DNA from: an uncultured Bryobacteraceae bacterium
Lineage (GTDB): Bacteria > Acidobacteriota > Terriglobia > Bryobacterales > Bryobacteraceae
Assembly: GCA_937920635.1 (NCBI GenBank)
Contig: CAKZUE010000022.1
Span: forward strand, 1 to 64,000
Length of the DNA stretch: 64,000 bases
Direction: 5' to 3'
The notes below the pieces were generated by a model. It had not been told where the DNA came from. It did no database searches and was given only the letters and a program-made list of their open reading frames with translations. Numbering within the stretch: position 1 is the first letter of the stretch; each line of letters opens with the position of its first letter. The translations under genes were made by a program, and so were the position numbers. Shown piece by piece: positions 44,962-56,313 of the stretch.

Positions 44962-46008
44962 CTACTTCAAGTATCCTTGCGCGTACATCAGTTCGGCGTT
45001 CAGCACGGCCGCCCCTGCCGCTCCGCGGATCGTATTGTGCGCCATGCAGACGAACTTGTAGTCGAGCACGGGACAGGTGCGCAGGCGTCCTACGGTGACG
45101 GTCATGCCGTTGTCCCGCCCCGCGTCGCGCCGGGGCTGCGGGCGGTTTTCCGCATGAAGATAGAGCACGGGCTTCGGCGGGGCGCTCGGCAGCTTGAGCT
45201 TCTGCGGCTCGGCGGTGAACTCGTCGTAAGCGTGCATCATCTCCTGGAGCGTGGCCTTGCGGCTCAGGCTGACGCTCACCGTCACGGTGTGGCCGTCCAG
45301 CACCGGCACCCGGTTGCAGTGAGCGCTGACCCGCGCGGGCAGGAACTCGATGTGATCGCCGGCGCACTCGCCCAGGATCTTCAGCGTCTCGCTCTCCATC
45401 TTGGCTTCTTCGCCGCCGATGAACGGAATCACGTTGCCCACGATGTCAAACGACGCCACGCCGGGATATCCGGCGCCCGACACCGCCTGCATCGTGGTGG
45501 CGATCACCTGCGTGATGCCGAACGGCTTCAGCGGCGCCAGCCCCATCGTCAGCGCCACGGTGGAGCAGTTCGGATTGGTGACGATGGCGCCCTTCCATCC
45601 GCGCTTATGCTGGTGCTCCACCAGCTTCAGGTGCGCGGCGTTGATCTCCGGGACCAGCAGCGGCACGTCCGGCTCCATGCGGTGGTTGCGCGAGTTGGAC
45701 ACTACGAAGTGGCCCGCTTCGGCGAACGCGCGTTCAATCTCGGTGGCCACGGAGGCGTCCATTGCGGAAAAAACAAGCTTTGGCGCTTTTGTTTCCGGCT
45801 TGCACTCCTGCACCGTCAACCCCGCCACGGCTTCCGGCATGTCGCCTTCCAGCCTCCAGGCGGTGGCCTCGTGGTACGGCTTGCCCGCCGAGCGGTCGCT
45901 CGCGCCCAGCCAGGCGACTTCAAACCACGGATGGCCGTCGAGAAAGCGGATGAAATTCTGGCCCACCATCCCGGTGGCGCCGAGTATGCCGACTTCAATC
46001 TTCTTCAT
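44962..46008 (-). CDS. asd: Aspartate-semialdehyde dehydrogenase
   Basis: A 348-residue enzyme reducing aspartyl phosphate to the semialdehyde. NADP-binding GILGATGMVGQNFI, catalytic cysteine C148 in TNPNCSTVAL, and the later PARVSAHCNRVPVLDGHT segment. The catalytic region and length match the archaeal/fungal-type branch rather than the E. coli type. Start MKKIEVG has AAGAGG upstream. It directly precedes lysC, forming the first two committed steps. Confidence 0.96.
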   Translation of the reverse strand: MKKIEVGILGATGMVGQNFIRFLDGHPWFEVAWLGASDRSAGKPYHEATAWRLEGDMPEAVAGLTVQECKPETKAPKLVFSAMDASVATEIERAFAEAGHFVVSNSRNHRMEPDVPLLVPEINAAHLKLVEHQHKRGWKGAIVTNPNCSTVALTMGLAPLKPFGITQVIATTMQAVSGAGYPGVASFDIVGNVIPFIGGEEAKMESETLKILGECAGDHIEFLPARVSAHCNRVPVLDGHTVTVSVSLSRKATLQEMMHAYDEFTAEPQKLKLPSAPPKPVLYLHAENRPQPRRDAGRDNGMTVTVGRLRTCPVLDYKFVCMAHNTIRGAAGAAVLNAELMYAQGYLK

Positions 46009-46092
46009 TTCTGCCTCTTCCATCACGCGTATGCGGGCGGTTGCGGCGCCTTCGCAGGGCCGCCGCCGCGCCGTTCTGAGTCTGTTGCGGCT

Positions 46093-47100
46093 TCAGGCGG
46101 CCAGCAACCGCTTCACCATGGTCTGGTACAGCGTCACCGCCTCGGCCAGTTGCGCCTTGGGCACGCGCTCTTCGCTGGTATGAGCCACGTGAATCGAGCC
46201 CGGTCCGATGAGGAACGGCTCGCCCCAGGCGCCGCCGAACGCCGGAATATCGGTGGTGAAGGCCACCACCGTGGTTTCGATGCCATCCAACGCGCCCAGT
46301 CGCAGCGCGGGGATGCAGAGAATCTCCCGGGCTTCCGCAAGCCCTTCCACGGCGCGCGCCACCGCTTCGCGCAGCGGCGCCGGGTCGCCGACCAGCCGGA
46401 ACATCAACGCCGCTTCCGCATGGTCGGGAATCACGTTGGGCGCTCTGCCGCCGCTGATCTGGCCAATGTTCAGCGTGCAGGCGCCGAGCACGGGATCGTG
46501 CGGCAGCGGAATCGCCCGCACGCGGGCCAGCGCGTCGAGCAGCTTCTCGATGGCGGATTCGCCCAGCTCCGGATACGCCGAGTGCGCCATCTTGCCCGTG
46601 GCGTGGAGCTCGTACCGCAAGGCGCCCTTGCTGCCCACGGCCAAGCGGTTCTCCGTCGGTTCGCCGTTGATCAGATAACGGCTGCCCCGCGGGTGCCGGG
46701 CGGCATGAAACGCACCGGCGCTGTTCTTCTCTTCGCCCACCACGAACAGCAGCCCAAAGCCGCGCACGCCCTCTTCGAGCAGCCGCTCCGCCGCGCAGAT
46801 CATCGCCGCGATGATGCCTTTCACGTCGCAGGCGCCGCGCCCCCAGATGAACTCCTCGTCCTCGCGCGACGGAATGAAAGGCGGCACCGTGTCCAGGTGC
46901 GTGGACAGCGTCACTACAGGCTGGCCGAAACACGCCAGCACATTGTGCCGCCGCGGTTCGACCTCCATCTTTACCACCTGCCCTCCGAAGCGCGCGGCGA
47001 GCGCGTCGAGCAGTTCGAACAGATAGTCGCCGATCCGTTCCTCGCTGCCGGTGATGGACTCCATGTCCACAAGCACGCGGGTCAGTGAAAAGACATCCAT
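46093..47100 (-). CDS. dapE: M20 family deacylase, probable succinyl-diaminopimelate desuccinylase
   Basis: A 335-residue di-zinc M20 peptidase-type enzyme. Metal and catalytic residues: H and D in LSTHLDTVPP, D in GRGACDVKGI, EE in VVGEEKNSAG, E in LINGEPTEN, and the late HVAHTSEERV. The dimerisation lobe contains TGKMAHSAYPELGESAIEK. As it heads an operon with dapD (succinylase branch), DapE is the natural assignment. By sequence alone ArgE or an N-acetyl-lysine deacetylase is possible. 84 bp separate it from asd. Confidence 0.85.
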   Translation of the reverse strand: MDVFSLTRVLVDMESITGSEERIGDYLFELLDALAARFGGQVVKMEVEPRRHNVLACFGQPVVTLSTHLDTVPPFIPSREDEEFIWGRGACDVKGIIAAMICAAERLLEEGVRGFGLLFVVGEEKNSAGAFHAARHPRGSRYLINGEPTENRLAVGSKGALRYELHATGKMAHSAYPELGESAIEKLLDALARVRAIPLPHDPVLGACTLNIGQISGGRAPNVIPDHAEAALMFRLVGDPAPLREAVARAVEGLAEAREILCIPALRLGALDGIETTVVAFTTDIPAFGGAWGEPFLIGPGSIHVAHTSEERVPKAQLAEAVTLYQTMVKRLLAA

Positions 47101-47281
47101 GGGCGGGAAGAAACCTTGAGGATATCGAATCGCGAAACGGCGATTCAAGCGGAAGCGCCGCCCTGCCCGTCTGTCCGGCTGCCGGAACCGCGCCCGCCCC
47201 GGGAATCCATAGGCAAAACCTATGCGAGAGAAAGGCGACTTCTCTCGCGGTTCGGCCATACACTAGGGGGGAATCTGAGAC

Positions 47282-49585
<2,304 letters not shown>

Positions 49586-49601
49586 CCTCTTCGTCCGCAA
49601 C

Positions 49602-49646
49602 GGCCCGGTCCGTCGCTTCCTCTCCTGAGGGAGGGCGGTCCGGGCC
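49602..49646 (+). terminator. GC-rich hairpin after katG
   Basis: GGCCCGG (49602-49608) and CCGGGCC (49640-49646) pair perfectly, with an inner CTC/GAG-type stem in the loop, starting 17 bp after the katG stop. No T run follows, so a Rho-dependent or mRNA-protecting role is as likely as intrinsic termination. Confidence 0.5.
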
Positions 49647-49773
49647 ATTCGTGTTTGCGGTCCGCCCAGACGGGGCTTGCGGTTCCAACAGATCCCGGTA
49701 GAATTGTTTTTGCCCACGCAATGCCCTCCGCCACCGAGGGTGCATTCCATTCACAATAGACAGTGACCCTCTG

Positions 49774-50382
49774 ATGAGTTCCTTCCTCGAGCTCCTGAAG
49801 ACCTGGGGCCCGCTGGGCGCGCTGCTGATCGCCTTCGTGGACGGCATCGGCCTGCCCAACCCCGGCGGTCCGGATTATCTCGTGCTGTTTCTGGCCTGGA
49901 CTCATCCGCAGTCGGCGTGGCTCAGTGCGGCGCTGGCCACCGCAGGCGCGCTCGGCGGGAGCCTGGGCCTGTTCTGGCTCGCACGGAAGGGCGGCGAAAA
50001 GTACCTGGAGAAGAAGGCCAGCGGGCCGCGGGCGATGAAGTTTCGCGGCTGGTTTCAGCGCTACGGACTGGTGACCGTGTTCATTCCCGCGCTGGTGCCG
50101 GTCATCCCTCTGCCGATGAAAGTATTCGTGATCAGCGCCGGCGCGCTGGGCGTCCGCCCGCTGACGTTTCTGGCGGTGATGGCCGCGGGCAAGATCCCGC
50201 GCTTCCTCTTCTTCGCGTGGCTGGGCAAGTCGCTGGGCGAGCACTCGGCGCAGTGGCTCAAGGACCACCGCTGGCACTTTCTGCTGGCGGCGCTGCTTCT
50301 GGCTGCGGCGCTCTTCCTGCTCGTCAGACTCTCCGACCGGAAAAAGGGGACAGGAACACAATTCCCCTTTTCCGCCCGCTGA
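49774..50382 (+). CDS. DedA/VTT-family membrane protein
   Basis: A 202-residue inner-membrane protein with re-entrant and transmembrane segments typical of the VTT domain: GLPNPGGPDYLVLFLAW, GGSLGLFWLARKGG, FIPALVPVIPLPMKVFVISAGAL and the KIPRFLFFAWLGKSLG end. DedA proteins take part in membrane homeostasis and undecaprenyl-phosphate recycling. The last 12 residues (KKGTGTQFPFSAR) are encoded by copy 3 of the hairpin repeat, so the native stop appears to have been replaced by repeat sequence. Confidence 0.88.
   Translation: MSSFLELLKTWGPLGALLIAFVDGIGLPNPGGPDYLVLFLAWTHPQSAWLSAALATAGALGGSLGLFWLARKGGEKYLEKKASGPRAMKFRGWFQRYGLVTVFIPALVPVIPLPMKVFVISAGALGVRPLTFLAVMAAGKIPRFLFFAWLGKSLGEHSAQWLKDHRWHFLLAALLLAAALFLLVRLSDRKKGTGTQFPFSAR
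50341..50371 (+). repeat. Hairpin repeat, copy 3, inside the dedA 3' end
   Basis: AAAAGGGGA/TCCCCTTTT stem with the same 12-nt loop CAGGAACACAAT as copy 1, same orientation. It sits in frame within the last codons of the DedA gene. An RNA stem there could slow or terminate transcription just before the stop. Confidence 0.75.
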
Positions 50383-50470
50383 CTCCCTGCCCCGTCCAGC
50401 CGGCGCACGGGTCTGCCCGGCACCCGCTCCGCCCTCTCTTCTCATACACTGGACGCAAAGGCCCGCCGCC

Positions 50471-51868
50471 ATGATGACCCGCCGCGATTTCCAGGCCGCG
50501 CTGCTCGCCGCCCCGCAGGCATGGACCGCCAATCCGCTCGATATGCGCATCGAGTCGGTCGAGATGTCGGAGGAGAGCTATACCTACCGCACGCCGATTA
50601 AATTCGGCGGCTCGGTGGTCGACCGGGTGACGCTCCTCAACGTCCGCGTTCGCGCCCGCAACCGCGCGGGGCGCGAAGCCGAGGGCTTCGGCTCCATGCC
50701 GCTCGGCAACATCTGGAGCTGGCCGAGCCGCGCGCTGGGCTATGATGGCACACTGGCCGCCATGCGGCGGCTGGCGGCACGGATCAAGGCCATCACTGCT
50801 GATTTCCGCGAGTATGGCCACCCGGTCGAGCTCAATCATCACCTTGAGCCCGCCTGGCTGCGCGCCGGCGCGGAGATGGATTCGCCTGAGCCGGTCCCCA
50901 AGCTCGCCATTCTGGTAACGGCCAGCCCGTTCGACGCGGCCATCCACGACGCTTACGGCAAGCTCTGCGGCGCGAGCGTCTACCACTGCTACACGCGCCA
51001 GCATCTCCGCGAAGACCTCAGCCGCTATCTCGGCCGTGAATTCCGAGGCCTGCATCTGGAGCGCTTCGTCCTGCGCGACCCGAAGCCCCGCATGCCGCTC
51101 TACCACCTTGTGGGCGCGCTCGACCCCATCTTCGATTCCGACATCCAGAAGCGCCTGAACGACGGGCTGCCGGAGACGCTCGGCGAGTGGATCGAGTACA
51201 ACGGCCTCACCCACCTGAAGATCAAGTTGAATGGCGACGACCTGGCCTGGGACCGGAACCGTGTCCTCGCAGTCGACCGCTGCGCCGCGGAGACGATGCG
51301 CCGGCGCGGCACGCGGCGCTGGTTTTATTCCCTGGATTTCAACGAGCGCTGCCCCAATGTGGAATATCTGCTCGGCGTTTTACGCTACATTCGCGAACAA
51401 TCCCCGGAGGCATTCGCCAGAATTCAATACGTGGAACAGCCCACGCACCGGGACCTCCGCGCACACCGGGAAAACGTCATGCACGAGGCGTCCCGCCTCC
51501 GGCCGGTGGTGATCGATGAATCGCTCACCGATCTGGAGAGCCTCCGGCAGGCCCGCGAGATGGGCTACACGGGGGCCGCGCTCAAGGCCTGCAAGGGCCA
51601 GGCGCAGGCGCTGCTGATGGCCGCGGCCGCGCAGCGGTGGAAGATGTTCCTCTGCGTGCAGGACCTCACCTGTCCCGGCGCTTCCCTGATCCACTCCGCG
51701 GGGTTGGCCGCCCACGTGCCAGGTGTTGCAGCCATTGAAGCCAACGCCCGCCAATATGTGCCCGCTGCCAACAAGGGCTGGGAGGAGAAATTCCCGGGCA
51801 TTTTCCGGGTGCGCGATGGATATATGCGGACCGGCGAAATCACAGGCCCGGGTCTCGGGGCCGTCTGA
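50471..51868 (+). CDS. Enolase superfamily (mandelate racemase/MLE-like) enzyme
   Basis: A 465-residue enzyme. The capping domain (about 24-150) starts DMRIESVEMSEESYTYRTP. The barrel carries K250-x-K252 (LKIKLNG), metal ligands D289 (LDFNER), E322 (VEQPT) and D349 or E350 (VVIDESLTD), with K372 or K375 on the later strand. Members abstract a proton alpha to a carboxylate and dehydrate or racemise sugar acids or dipeptides. The acid substrate is not predictable here. A short Tat-like start (MMTRRDFQAALLAAPQ) may mean export. Confidence 0.87.
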   Translation: MMTRRDFQAALLAAPQAWTANPLDMRIESVEMSEESYTYRTPIKFGGSVVDRVTLLNVRVRARNRAGREAEGFGSMPLGNIWSWPSRALGYDGTLAAMRRLAARIKAITADFREYGHPVELNHHLEPAWLRAGAEMDSPEPVPKLAILVTASPFDAAIHDAYGKLCGASVYHCYTRQHLREDLSRYLGREFRGLHLERFVLRDPKPRMPLYHLVGALDPIFDSDIQKRLNDGLPETLGEWIEYNGLTHLKIKLNGDDLAWDRNRVLAVDRCAAETMRRRGTRRWFYSLDFNERCPNVEYLLGVLRYIREQSPEAFARIQYVEQPTHRDLRAHRENVMHEASRLRPVVIDESLTDLESLRQAREMGYTGAALKACKGQAQALLMAAAAQRWKMFLCVQDLTCPGASLIHSAGLAAHVPGVAAIEANARQYVPAANKGWEEKFPGIFRVRDGYMRTGEITGPGLGAV

Positions 51869-51953
51869 TTTTGCCGCCTCATGAGGCGGATCGCCACCGG
51901 CAGGAAAACCCCTTGAAACCCGGGCCGGGGCGTGATGAGATTATCGGAGACCC

Positions 51954-52475
51954 ATGACAACCCGCCGCGCTCGCGCCGGCCGCACCTATCTCGCCCGGAT
52001 TCTCTGTTGCGGCCGCATGGACTGGGGCGACGATGCAGTGGGTCCGCTTTGCGCGGCAGCCCTGTCTGAGCGCAAAATCCCTGCTGTCACCCTTGGCGGA
52101 AGCGCCAGCGAGCTATTGGAAGCCTGGCGCGATGCCCGCCATGTCATTGTCGTCGACGCCTTCACAGCAGGCGCGAAGCCGGGCGCAATTCACCACATGA
52201 GGTACGGCGAACCGGATTTCCAGCCTGAACGCACGCGCTCCTGTGCGCGCGGTCCGGGGCTCGCCCAGGCAATCCGGCTCAGTGAGTCATTGCACTGCCT
52301 GCCTGAAACACTCGTGTTGATGGGGATCGAAGGCGCCGATTTCGAATGGGCGTCGACGCCATCAGCTGAAGTGGCCGCGGCCATGCCCGCTCTGGTGGAG
52401 GCCGTCGCTCGGCAATGGCAGACGCTTCTGCGGGGCAGAACCGCGGGTGCGGGCGCGGCCGGCCGCCGCCCGTAA
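51954..52475 (+). CDS. Hydrogenase-maturation-protease-like protein (HupD/HycI fold)
   Basis: A 173-residue protein of the nickel-dependent endopeptidase fold. The usual GxGN motif is changed to CCGRMDWGDDAVGP, but the metal-binding positions seem kept: an aspartate in this loop, D in VIVVDAFTAG, and H in SESLHCLPETLVLMGIEG. These enzymes trim the large subunit of NiFe hydrogenases. No hydrogenase or hyp gene is in the window, so the target may be elsewhere or different. The N-terminal ten residues are Arg-rich. Confidence 0.75.
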   Translation: MTTRRARAGRTYLARILCCGRMDWGDDAVGPLCAAALSERKIPAVTLGGSASELLEAWRDARHVIVVDAFTAGAKPGAIHHMRYGEPDFQPERTRSCARGPGLAQAIRLSESLHCLPETLVLMGIEGADFEWASTPSAEVAAAMPALVEAVARQWQTLLRGRTAGAGAAGRRP

Positions 52476-52492
52476 GCCCCAGGACGCCCTCC

Positions 52493-53386
52493 TCAATTGC
52501 CGAGTCCCTGGCCCTCAGCCGCTGCAGGCCTCTCCGGCATGGTTTTCACGTGCAGATCCCGCTGCGGATAAGGGATTGTTACTCCGTGCGCCCGGAATGC
52601 ATCCAGAATGGCGAAATTCAGATCGCTGACGAGCTTGCCTTTTCTCTGGATCAGCGTCGTCGTCCAGGCGCGCAACTCGAACAACAGCCCGCTGTCGCCG
52701 AATTCCAGAAACCGGACCGCCGGCGCGGGGTCGTCGAGCACGTCCGGATTGTCACGCGCCACGTCGAGCAGGAGCCTCTCCACCAACCGCACATCGCTCT
52801 CATAGCCGACGGACACGGGAATGCGGAAGCGGACTTTTGGGTCGGCGTAACTCCAGTTGATCACTTCTTCGGTGATGAAACGGGAATTCGGGATGATGAT
52901 GGCGATGTTGTCGTTGGTGAGAACCGTGGTGCTGCGGGCGCGGATCTCGACCACCTGCCCCTCGGTGCCGGCCACTTCGATCCGGTCGCCGATTTTGACA
53001 GGCCTCTCCATCAGCACGATCAGCCCGCTCACCAGGTTGTTGGCGATGTTTTGCAGGCCGAAGCCGATGCCGATCCCCAGGCCGCCCGCCGCCACGCTAA
53101 GCGCTGTCAGGTCGATGCCGGAGGTCTGGAGAATGACCAGCAGCCCCAGGAACACGACACTGTAATGGAACAGCGCGCCGATGGCCTGCCGCCCGCTGGC
53201 ATCCAGCTTGGTTCTGGAGAGAAGCCGCCCGACCAGCCATTTCCGCAGACGCCCCGCCACCAGGAAGAGCAGCAGGACGAGCACCGCCAGTTGAAGGAGC
53301 GCGCCCAGCGACAGGCCGGAGCCTCCCAGCGGCAGCACTGGCCTGCTGATTGCTTCCATGAATTTCGGCCACCAATGTTCCGGCAT
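52493..53386 (-). CDS. Small-conductance mechanosensitive channel (MscS family)
   Basis: A 297-residue MscS-type channel with three transmembrane helices; the pore helix is SVAAGGLGIGIGFGLQNIANNLVSG. The beta domain follows (VKIGDRIEVAGTEGQVVEI, TVLTNDNIAIIIPNS), then a C-terminal alpha/beta cage ending PYPQRDLHVKT. It releases solutes at hypo-osmotic shock. Start MPEHWW; the longer frame runs into the neighbouring gene. It is 23 bp downstream of the SLC13 permease gene on the same strand. Confidence 0.93.
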   Translation of the reverse strand: MPEHWWPKFMEAISRPVLPLGGSGLSLGALLQLAVLVLLLFLVAGRLRKWLVGRLLSRTKLDASGRQAIGALFHYSVVFLGLLVILQTSGIDLTALSVAAGGLGIGIGFGLQNIANNLVSGLIVLMERPVKIGDRIEVAGTEGQVVEIRARSTTVLTNDNIAIIIPNSRFITEEVINWSYADPKVRFRIPVSVGYESDVRLVERLLLDVARDNPDVLDDPAPAVRFLEFGDSGLLFELRAWTTTLIQRKGKLVSDLNFAILDAFRAHGVTIPYPQRDLHVKTMPERPAAAEGQGLGN

Positions 53387-53409
53387 TGCCGTTTCCTCCC
53401 GCATCAAAA

Positions 53410-55188
53410 TCAAGGATGGAATGGCCAGTATTTCGGAATGAAAATCGTCGCCAGGATCCAGAAAATGATATTCAATGGCGTGCCCACGCGGAGAAAATCC
53501 TTGAACTTGTACGCTCCGGGCCCGAAAATCAGCGTGTTGGTCTGATATCCCACTGGCGTCATGAAGCTGGAGGAGGCCGCGAACATCACCGCCACCAGGA
53601 ACGGGCGGCTGTCGACACCCATCGCCTGAGCGCTCGAGATGGCAATCGGCGTCAGAAGCACGGCTGTGGCTGAGTTCGACATCATCTCGGTAAGGAGCGA
53701 CGTGCAAAGGTACAGAGCCGAGAGGAACACCACCGGCCCGAGCCAGCCGAACGCCGCCACAATGGCCTTCGACAGCATCGCCGCCAGCCCCGTAGTCTCA
53801 ATGGCCACGCCCAGCGGAATCAACCCCGCCAGCATCAGAATCACCTTCCAATCCACCGACGGGTAAACCTCCTCGGGCTTCAGGCACCCAGTCACCACCA
53901 TCAGCGCAGCGCCCGCCAGCGCCGTGACCACGATCGGAGCGATCTTCAGCGCAGCCAGCGCCACCACGCAGGCGATGATCAGAACCGCCAGCAGCGCTTT
54001 GTCCTTGCGGTAGCGCGGCATCACCTTTCGGGTGACGAGGACGAAGGCGGGATTCTTCGCGATGGATTCCAGCCGCTCCTGAGTCACGCTCAACAGCAGG
54101 GTATCGCCCGCTCGCAGGGGCACGCTGTCCAGTTTTTCCTGAGCCAGTTGCCCGTGATGGCGAATGGCAAGAACTTTGGCGCCGTAGGCATCCTTGAACC
54201 GGAGCGATTTCAGCGTCTCTCCGATCAGGCGCGAATTCGGCGCCACCACGGCTTCCACCAGTTCGACGTCTTCTCCTTCTAGATCGTAGTCGCGCCAGCC
54301 CAGATGGGAGACCAGGCTGACGCCGTGGCGGTGCTGGAGTTTCTCGATCCGCGCCGTGTCGCAGTTGAGCCGCACCACGTCGCCTGCCTGCAGCACGATC
54401 TCCTCAGGCGCCTCCGCGAGTTTCTGGCCTTTGCGGAACACCGCCAGAATCTCCACGTCGAGATCTTTGACCAGGGGCGAGCGCGCCGCCACCATGCCGA
54501 CGGACTTCGCCTCGGGTCCGAGCACCACGTCGGTTAAATACCGGCCGATGTCGAACACCTCGGTCAGATCGGCGTCCGCGCGGCGCTCTTCGATCAGACG
54601 GATGCCGATGATGAACATGTACGCCATGCCCGCAGCGGCCATGATCAGCCCCAGCGGGGTCGGTTCGAACATCGCAAACGGACGCATTCCATGCTTTTCG
54701 GCGATCGACGCCACCAGAATATTGGTGGAAGTGCCGATCAGCGTGCAGACGCCGCCGAACATGGAAGCGAACGACAGCGGCATCAGCAGCCGCGAAGGGC
54801 TCAACTTCGCCGCCCGCCCCATCTCCAGCGCCACAGGCAGCATCACGGCCACAACCGCCGTGTTGTTGATAAAGGCCGACGACACGGCCGCCACGAGCAT
54901 CACCACCAACACCGCCAGCCACGGCAGCCATTTCGCCAGCTTCACCAGCAGCGTGGTGGCGGCGTTCAGCGCGCCCGTGCGGGACAGCCCGGCGCTGAGC
55001 ACGAACATCGCCGCCACGGTCACCGTGGCCGAGTTGCTGAACCCTGACAGCCCTTGTTCCGGCGTCAAAACCCGTGTGGCGATGAGCGCGATGGAGACGA
55101 AGATCGCCGCCAGATCGACGCGCAGCTTCTCCGTGACCAGCACGTAGACACAGCCCGCCGTCAGCGCCAGGACGATGGCGATGTCCAT
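53410..55188 (-). CDS. SLC13/DASS-family permease with two RCK-C (TrkA-C) domains
   Basis: A 592-residue anion/dicarboxylate-type permease. Membrane helices flank two cytoplasmic TrkA-C domains (about 205-290 and 290-375; LDVEILAVFRKGQKLAE and GAKVLAIRHHGQLAQEKL, each with AGD(V/T) turns). Conserved membrane motifs: SAFINNTAVVAVMLPVAL, GTSTNILVASIAEKHG and MSNSATAVLLTPIAI, NTLIFGPGAYKF. Substrates in this group include sulfate, citrate and silicate. Paired with the mscS gene, 23 bp apart. Confidence 0.92.
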   Translation of the reverse strand: MDIAIVLALTAGCVYVLVTEKLRVDLAAIFVSIALIATRVLTPEQGLSGFSNSATVTVAAMFVLSAGLSRTGALNAATTLLVKLAKWLPWLAVLVVMLVAAVSSAFINNTAVVAVMLPVALEMGRAAKLSPSRLLMPLSFASMFGGVCTLIGTSTNILVASIAEKHGMRPFAMFEPTPLGLIMAAAGMAYMFIIGIRLIEERRADADLTEVFDIGRYLTDVVLGPEAKSVGMVAARSPLVKDLDVEILAVFRKGQKLAEAPEEIVLQAGDVVRLNCDTARIEKLQHRHGVSLVSHLGWRDYDLEGEDVELVEAVVAPNSRLIGETLKSLRFKDAYGAKVLAIRHHGQLAQEKLDSVPLRAGDTLLLSVTQERLESIAKNPAFVLVTRKVMPRYRKDKALLAVLIIACVVALAALKIAPIVVTALAGAALMVVTGCLKPEEVYPSVDWKVILMLAGLIPLGVAIETTGLAAMLSKAIVAAFGWLGPVVFLSALYLCTSLLTEMMSNSATAVLLTPIAISSAQAMGVDSRPFLVAVMFAASSSFMTPVGYQTNTLIFGPGAYKFKDFLRVGTPLNIIFWILATIFIPKYWPFHP

Positions 55189-55467
55189 GGGGACTAGTTT
55201 ATTCCGTAACTAGCCCAGCCAATAACGGCTTCGCAGAGCAAGCGCTCTTGGGCGCGCGCCCCATCGTGGTTTCCCGCCGCCCCTGGGCGGCGGCTGCATC
55301 CCGGCTGGGCCCCTCCTGAAAGGCCCTTGCCCGGCATTCATGCCCCGGACGCGCCGCCCTTTCCTCGTGCCCCCACGGCTCGTGTGCCACGAACCCATGC
55401 CTCCCGGTTGCCGGAACTGCGAACCGATTCGCCGCGAGTGGGCGCTCACCTTCCTGGACAGCCTGCC

Positions 55468-55788
55468 CTACGGCGCCGGCTCCAGCACCGCCGTCATCGA
55501 GCCCTTGCAGCGCGGGATGCGCGGATCGGCGCCGTAGGCGTGGATCTGGTCGCGCGCAAACTCCGCCGCGCTGCGCTCGCACGTCATCACAATGGTCCGC
55601 CCGGTGGTGTCCACTTCGATGGCGTGGCGGAGCGCCTCTTCCGCGGTCTTAAAGAACAGGCTGCACAGCATCTCGATGACGTAGTCGTAGGTGTGGTCGT
55701 CATCGTCGAGCAGGACGACGTGCCACAGCGGCTCGTGCATCTCCTGGTCTTTTTTCTCGATATCCGTGCCGGGCGTGGGAAGCGCCAT
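55468..55788 (-). CDS. clpS: ClpS-type adaptor for Clp protease
   Basis: A 106-residue protein with the ClpS core WHVVLLDDDDHTYDYVIEMLCSLF, the helix TAEEALRHAIEVDTTGRTIV and ERSAAEFARDQIHAYG. ClpS delivers N-degron substrates to ClpA. The usual asparagine of the NDD motif is aspartate here (LDDDDH), as in several divergent ClpS families, so substrate choice may differ. No clpA or clpC is adjacent. In 55189-55467 I see no gene. Confidence 0.88.
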   Translation of the reverse strand: MALPTPGTDIEKKDQEMHEPLWHVVLLDDDDHTYDYVIEMLCSLFFKTAEEALRHAIEVDTTGRTIVMTCERSAAEFARDQIHAYGADPRIPRCKGSMTAVLEPAP

Positions 55789-55880
55789 GAGAGATCCGAA
55801 CTACCAGTGTAATCGCGCCGTAACCCGGCAGCGAAGCCTGGCGGTGCGCACGGCGGCCTCTTGCCGGTATCATCATAGCC

Positions 55881-56309
55881 ATGCGCACCCTGATTGTTCT
55901 CCTGATGCTCGCCGCCGCGCCAGCGATCCTGCTGGCGCAGAAGAAGCCCGTCGTGCCCGAGGGCGCCACCACCGCCGGCCCCTACACGCCCGGCATCCAG
56001 GCGGGCAAATTCCTGTTTGTTGCCGGGCAGGTGGGCCGCGACAGAACCGGCAAATACCCGGAAGCGTTCGAAGACGAAGTCAGGCAGACGCTGGAAAACG
56101 TGAAAGCCGTGCTGGACAAGGCCGGTTACACCTTCGCCGATGCGGTGTCCGTGCAGGTGCACCTGACCGACATCTCGCTGTTCGACCGCATGAACAAGGT
56201 CTACATGACCTACTTCCCTGAGCCGCGCCCGGCGCGCACCACGGTGGGCGGCGTCCAACTGGTGGGTCCCGCGCGGATCGAGATCACCGTGACCTGCTGG
56301 AAAAAGTAG
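55881..56309 (+). CDS. RidA/YjgF family protein with signal peptide
   Basis: A 142-residue protein with a cleavable signal (1-19, ILLAQ) before a YjgF/RidA domain: TAGPYTPGIQAGKFLFVAGQVGRD, QTLENVKAVLDKAGYTFADAV and the arginine-containing EPRPARTTVGGVQL with E274-type end (PARIEITVTC). RidA deaminates reactive enamines/imines in the cytoplasm; the exported form may act on keto-sugar or other imines, or have lost that function. Divergent from the clpS gene. Confidence 0.85.
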   Translation: MRTLIVLLMLAAAPAILLAQKKPVVPEGATTAGPYTPGIQAGKFLFVAGQVGRDRTGKYPEAFEDEVRQTLENVKAVLDKAGYTFADAVSVQVHLTDISLFDRMNKVYMTYFPEPRPARTTVGGVQLVGPARIEITVTCWKK

Positions 56310-56313
56310 CCGC

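Noticed and set aside
51954-52475. Hydrogenase gene cluster
   Set aside because: Neighbours are an enolase-superfamily enzyme and a mechanosensitive channel; no structural or hyp genes.
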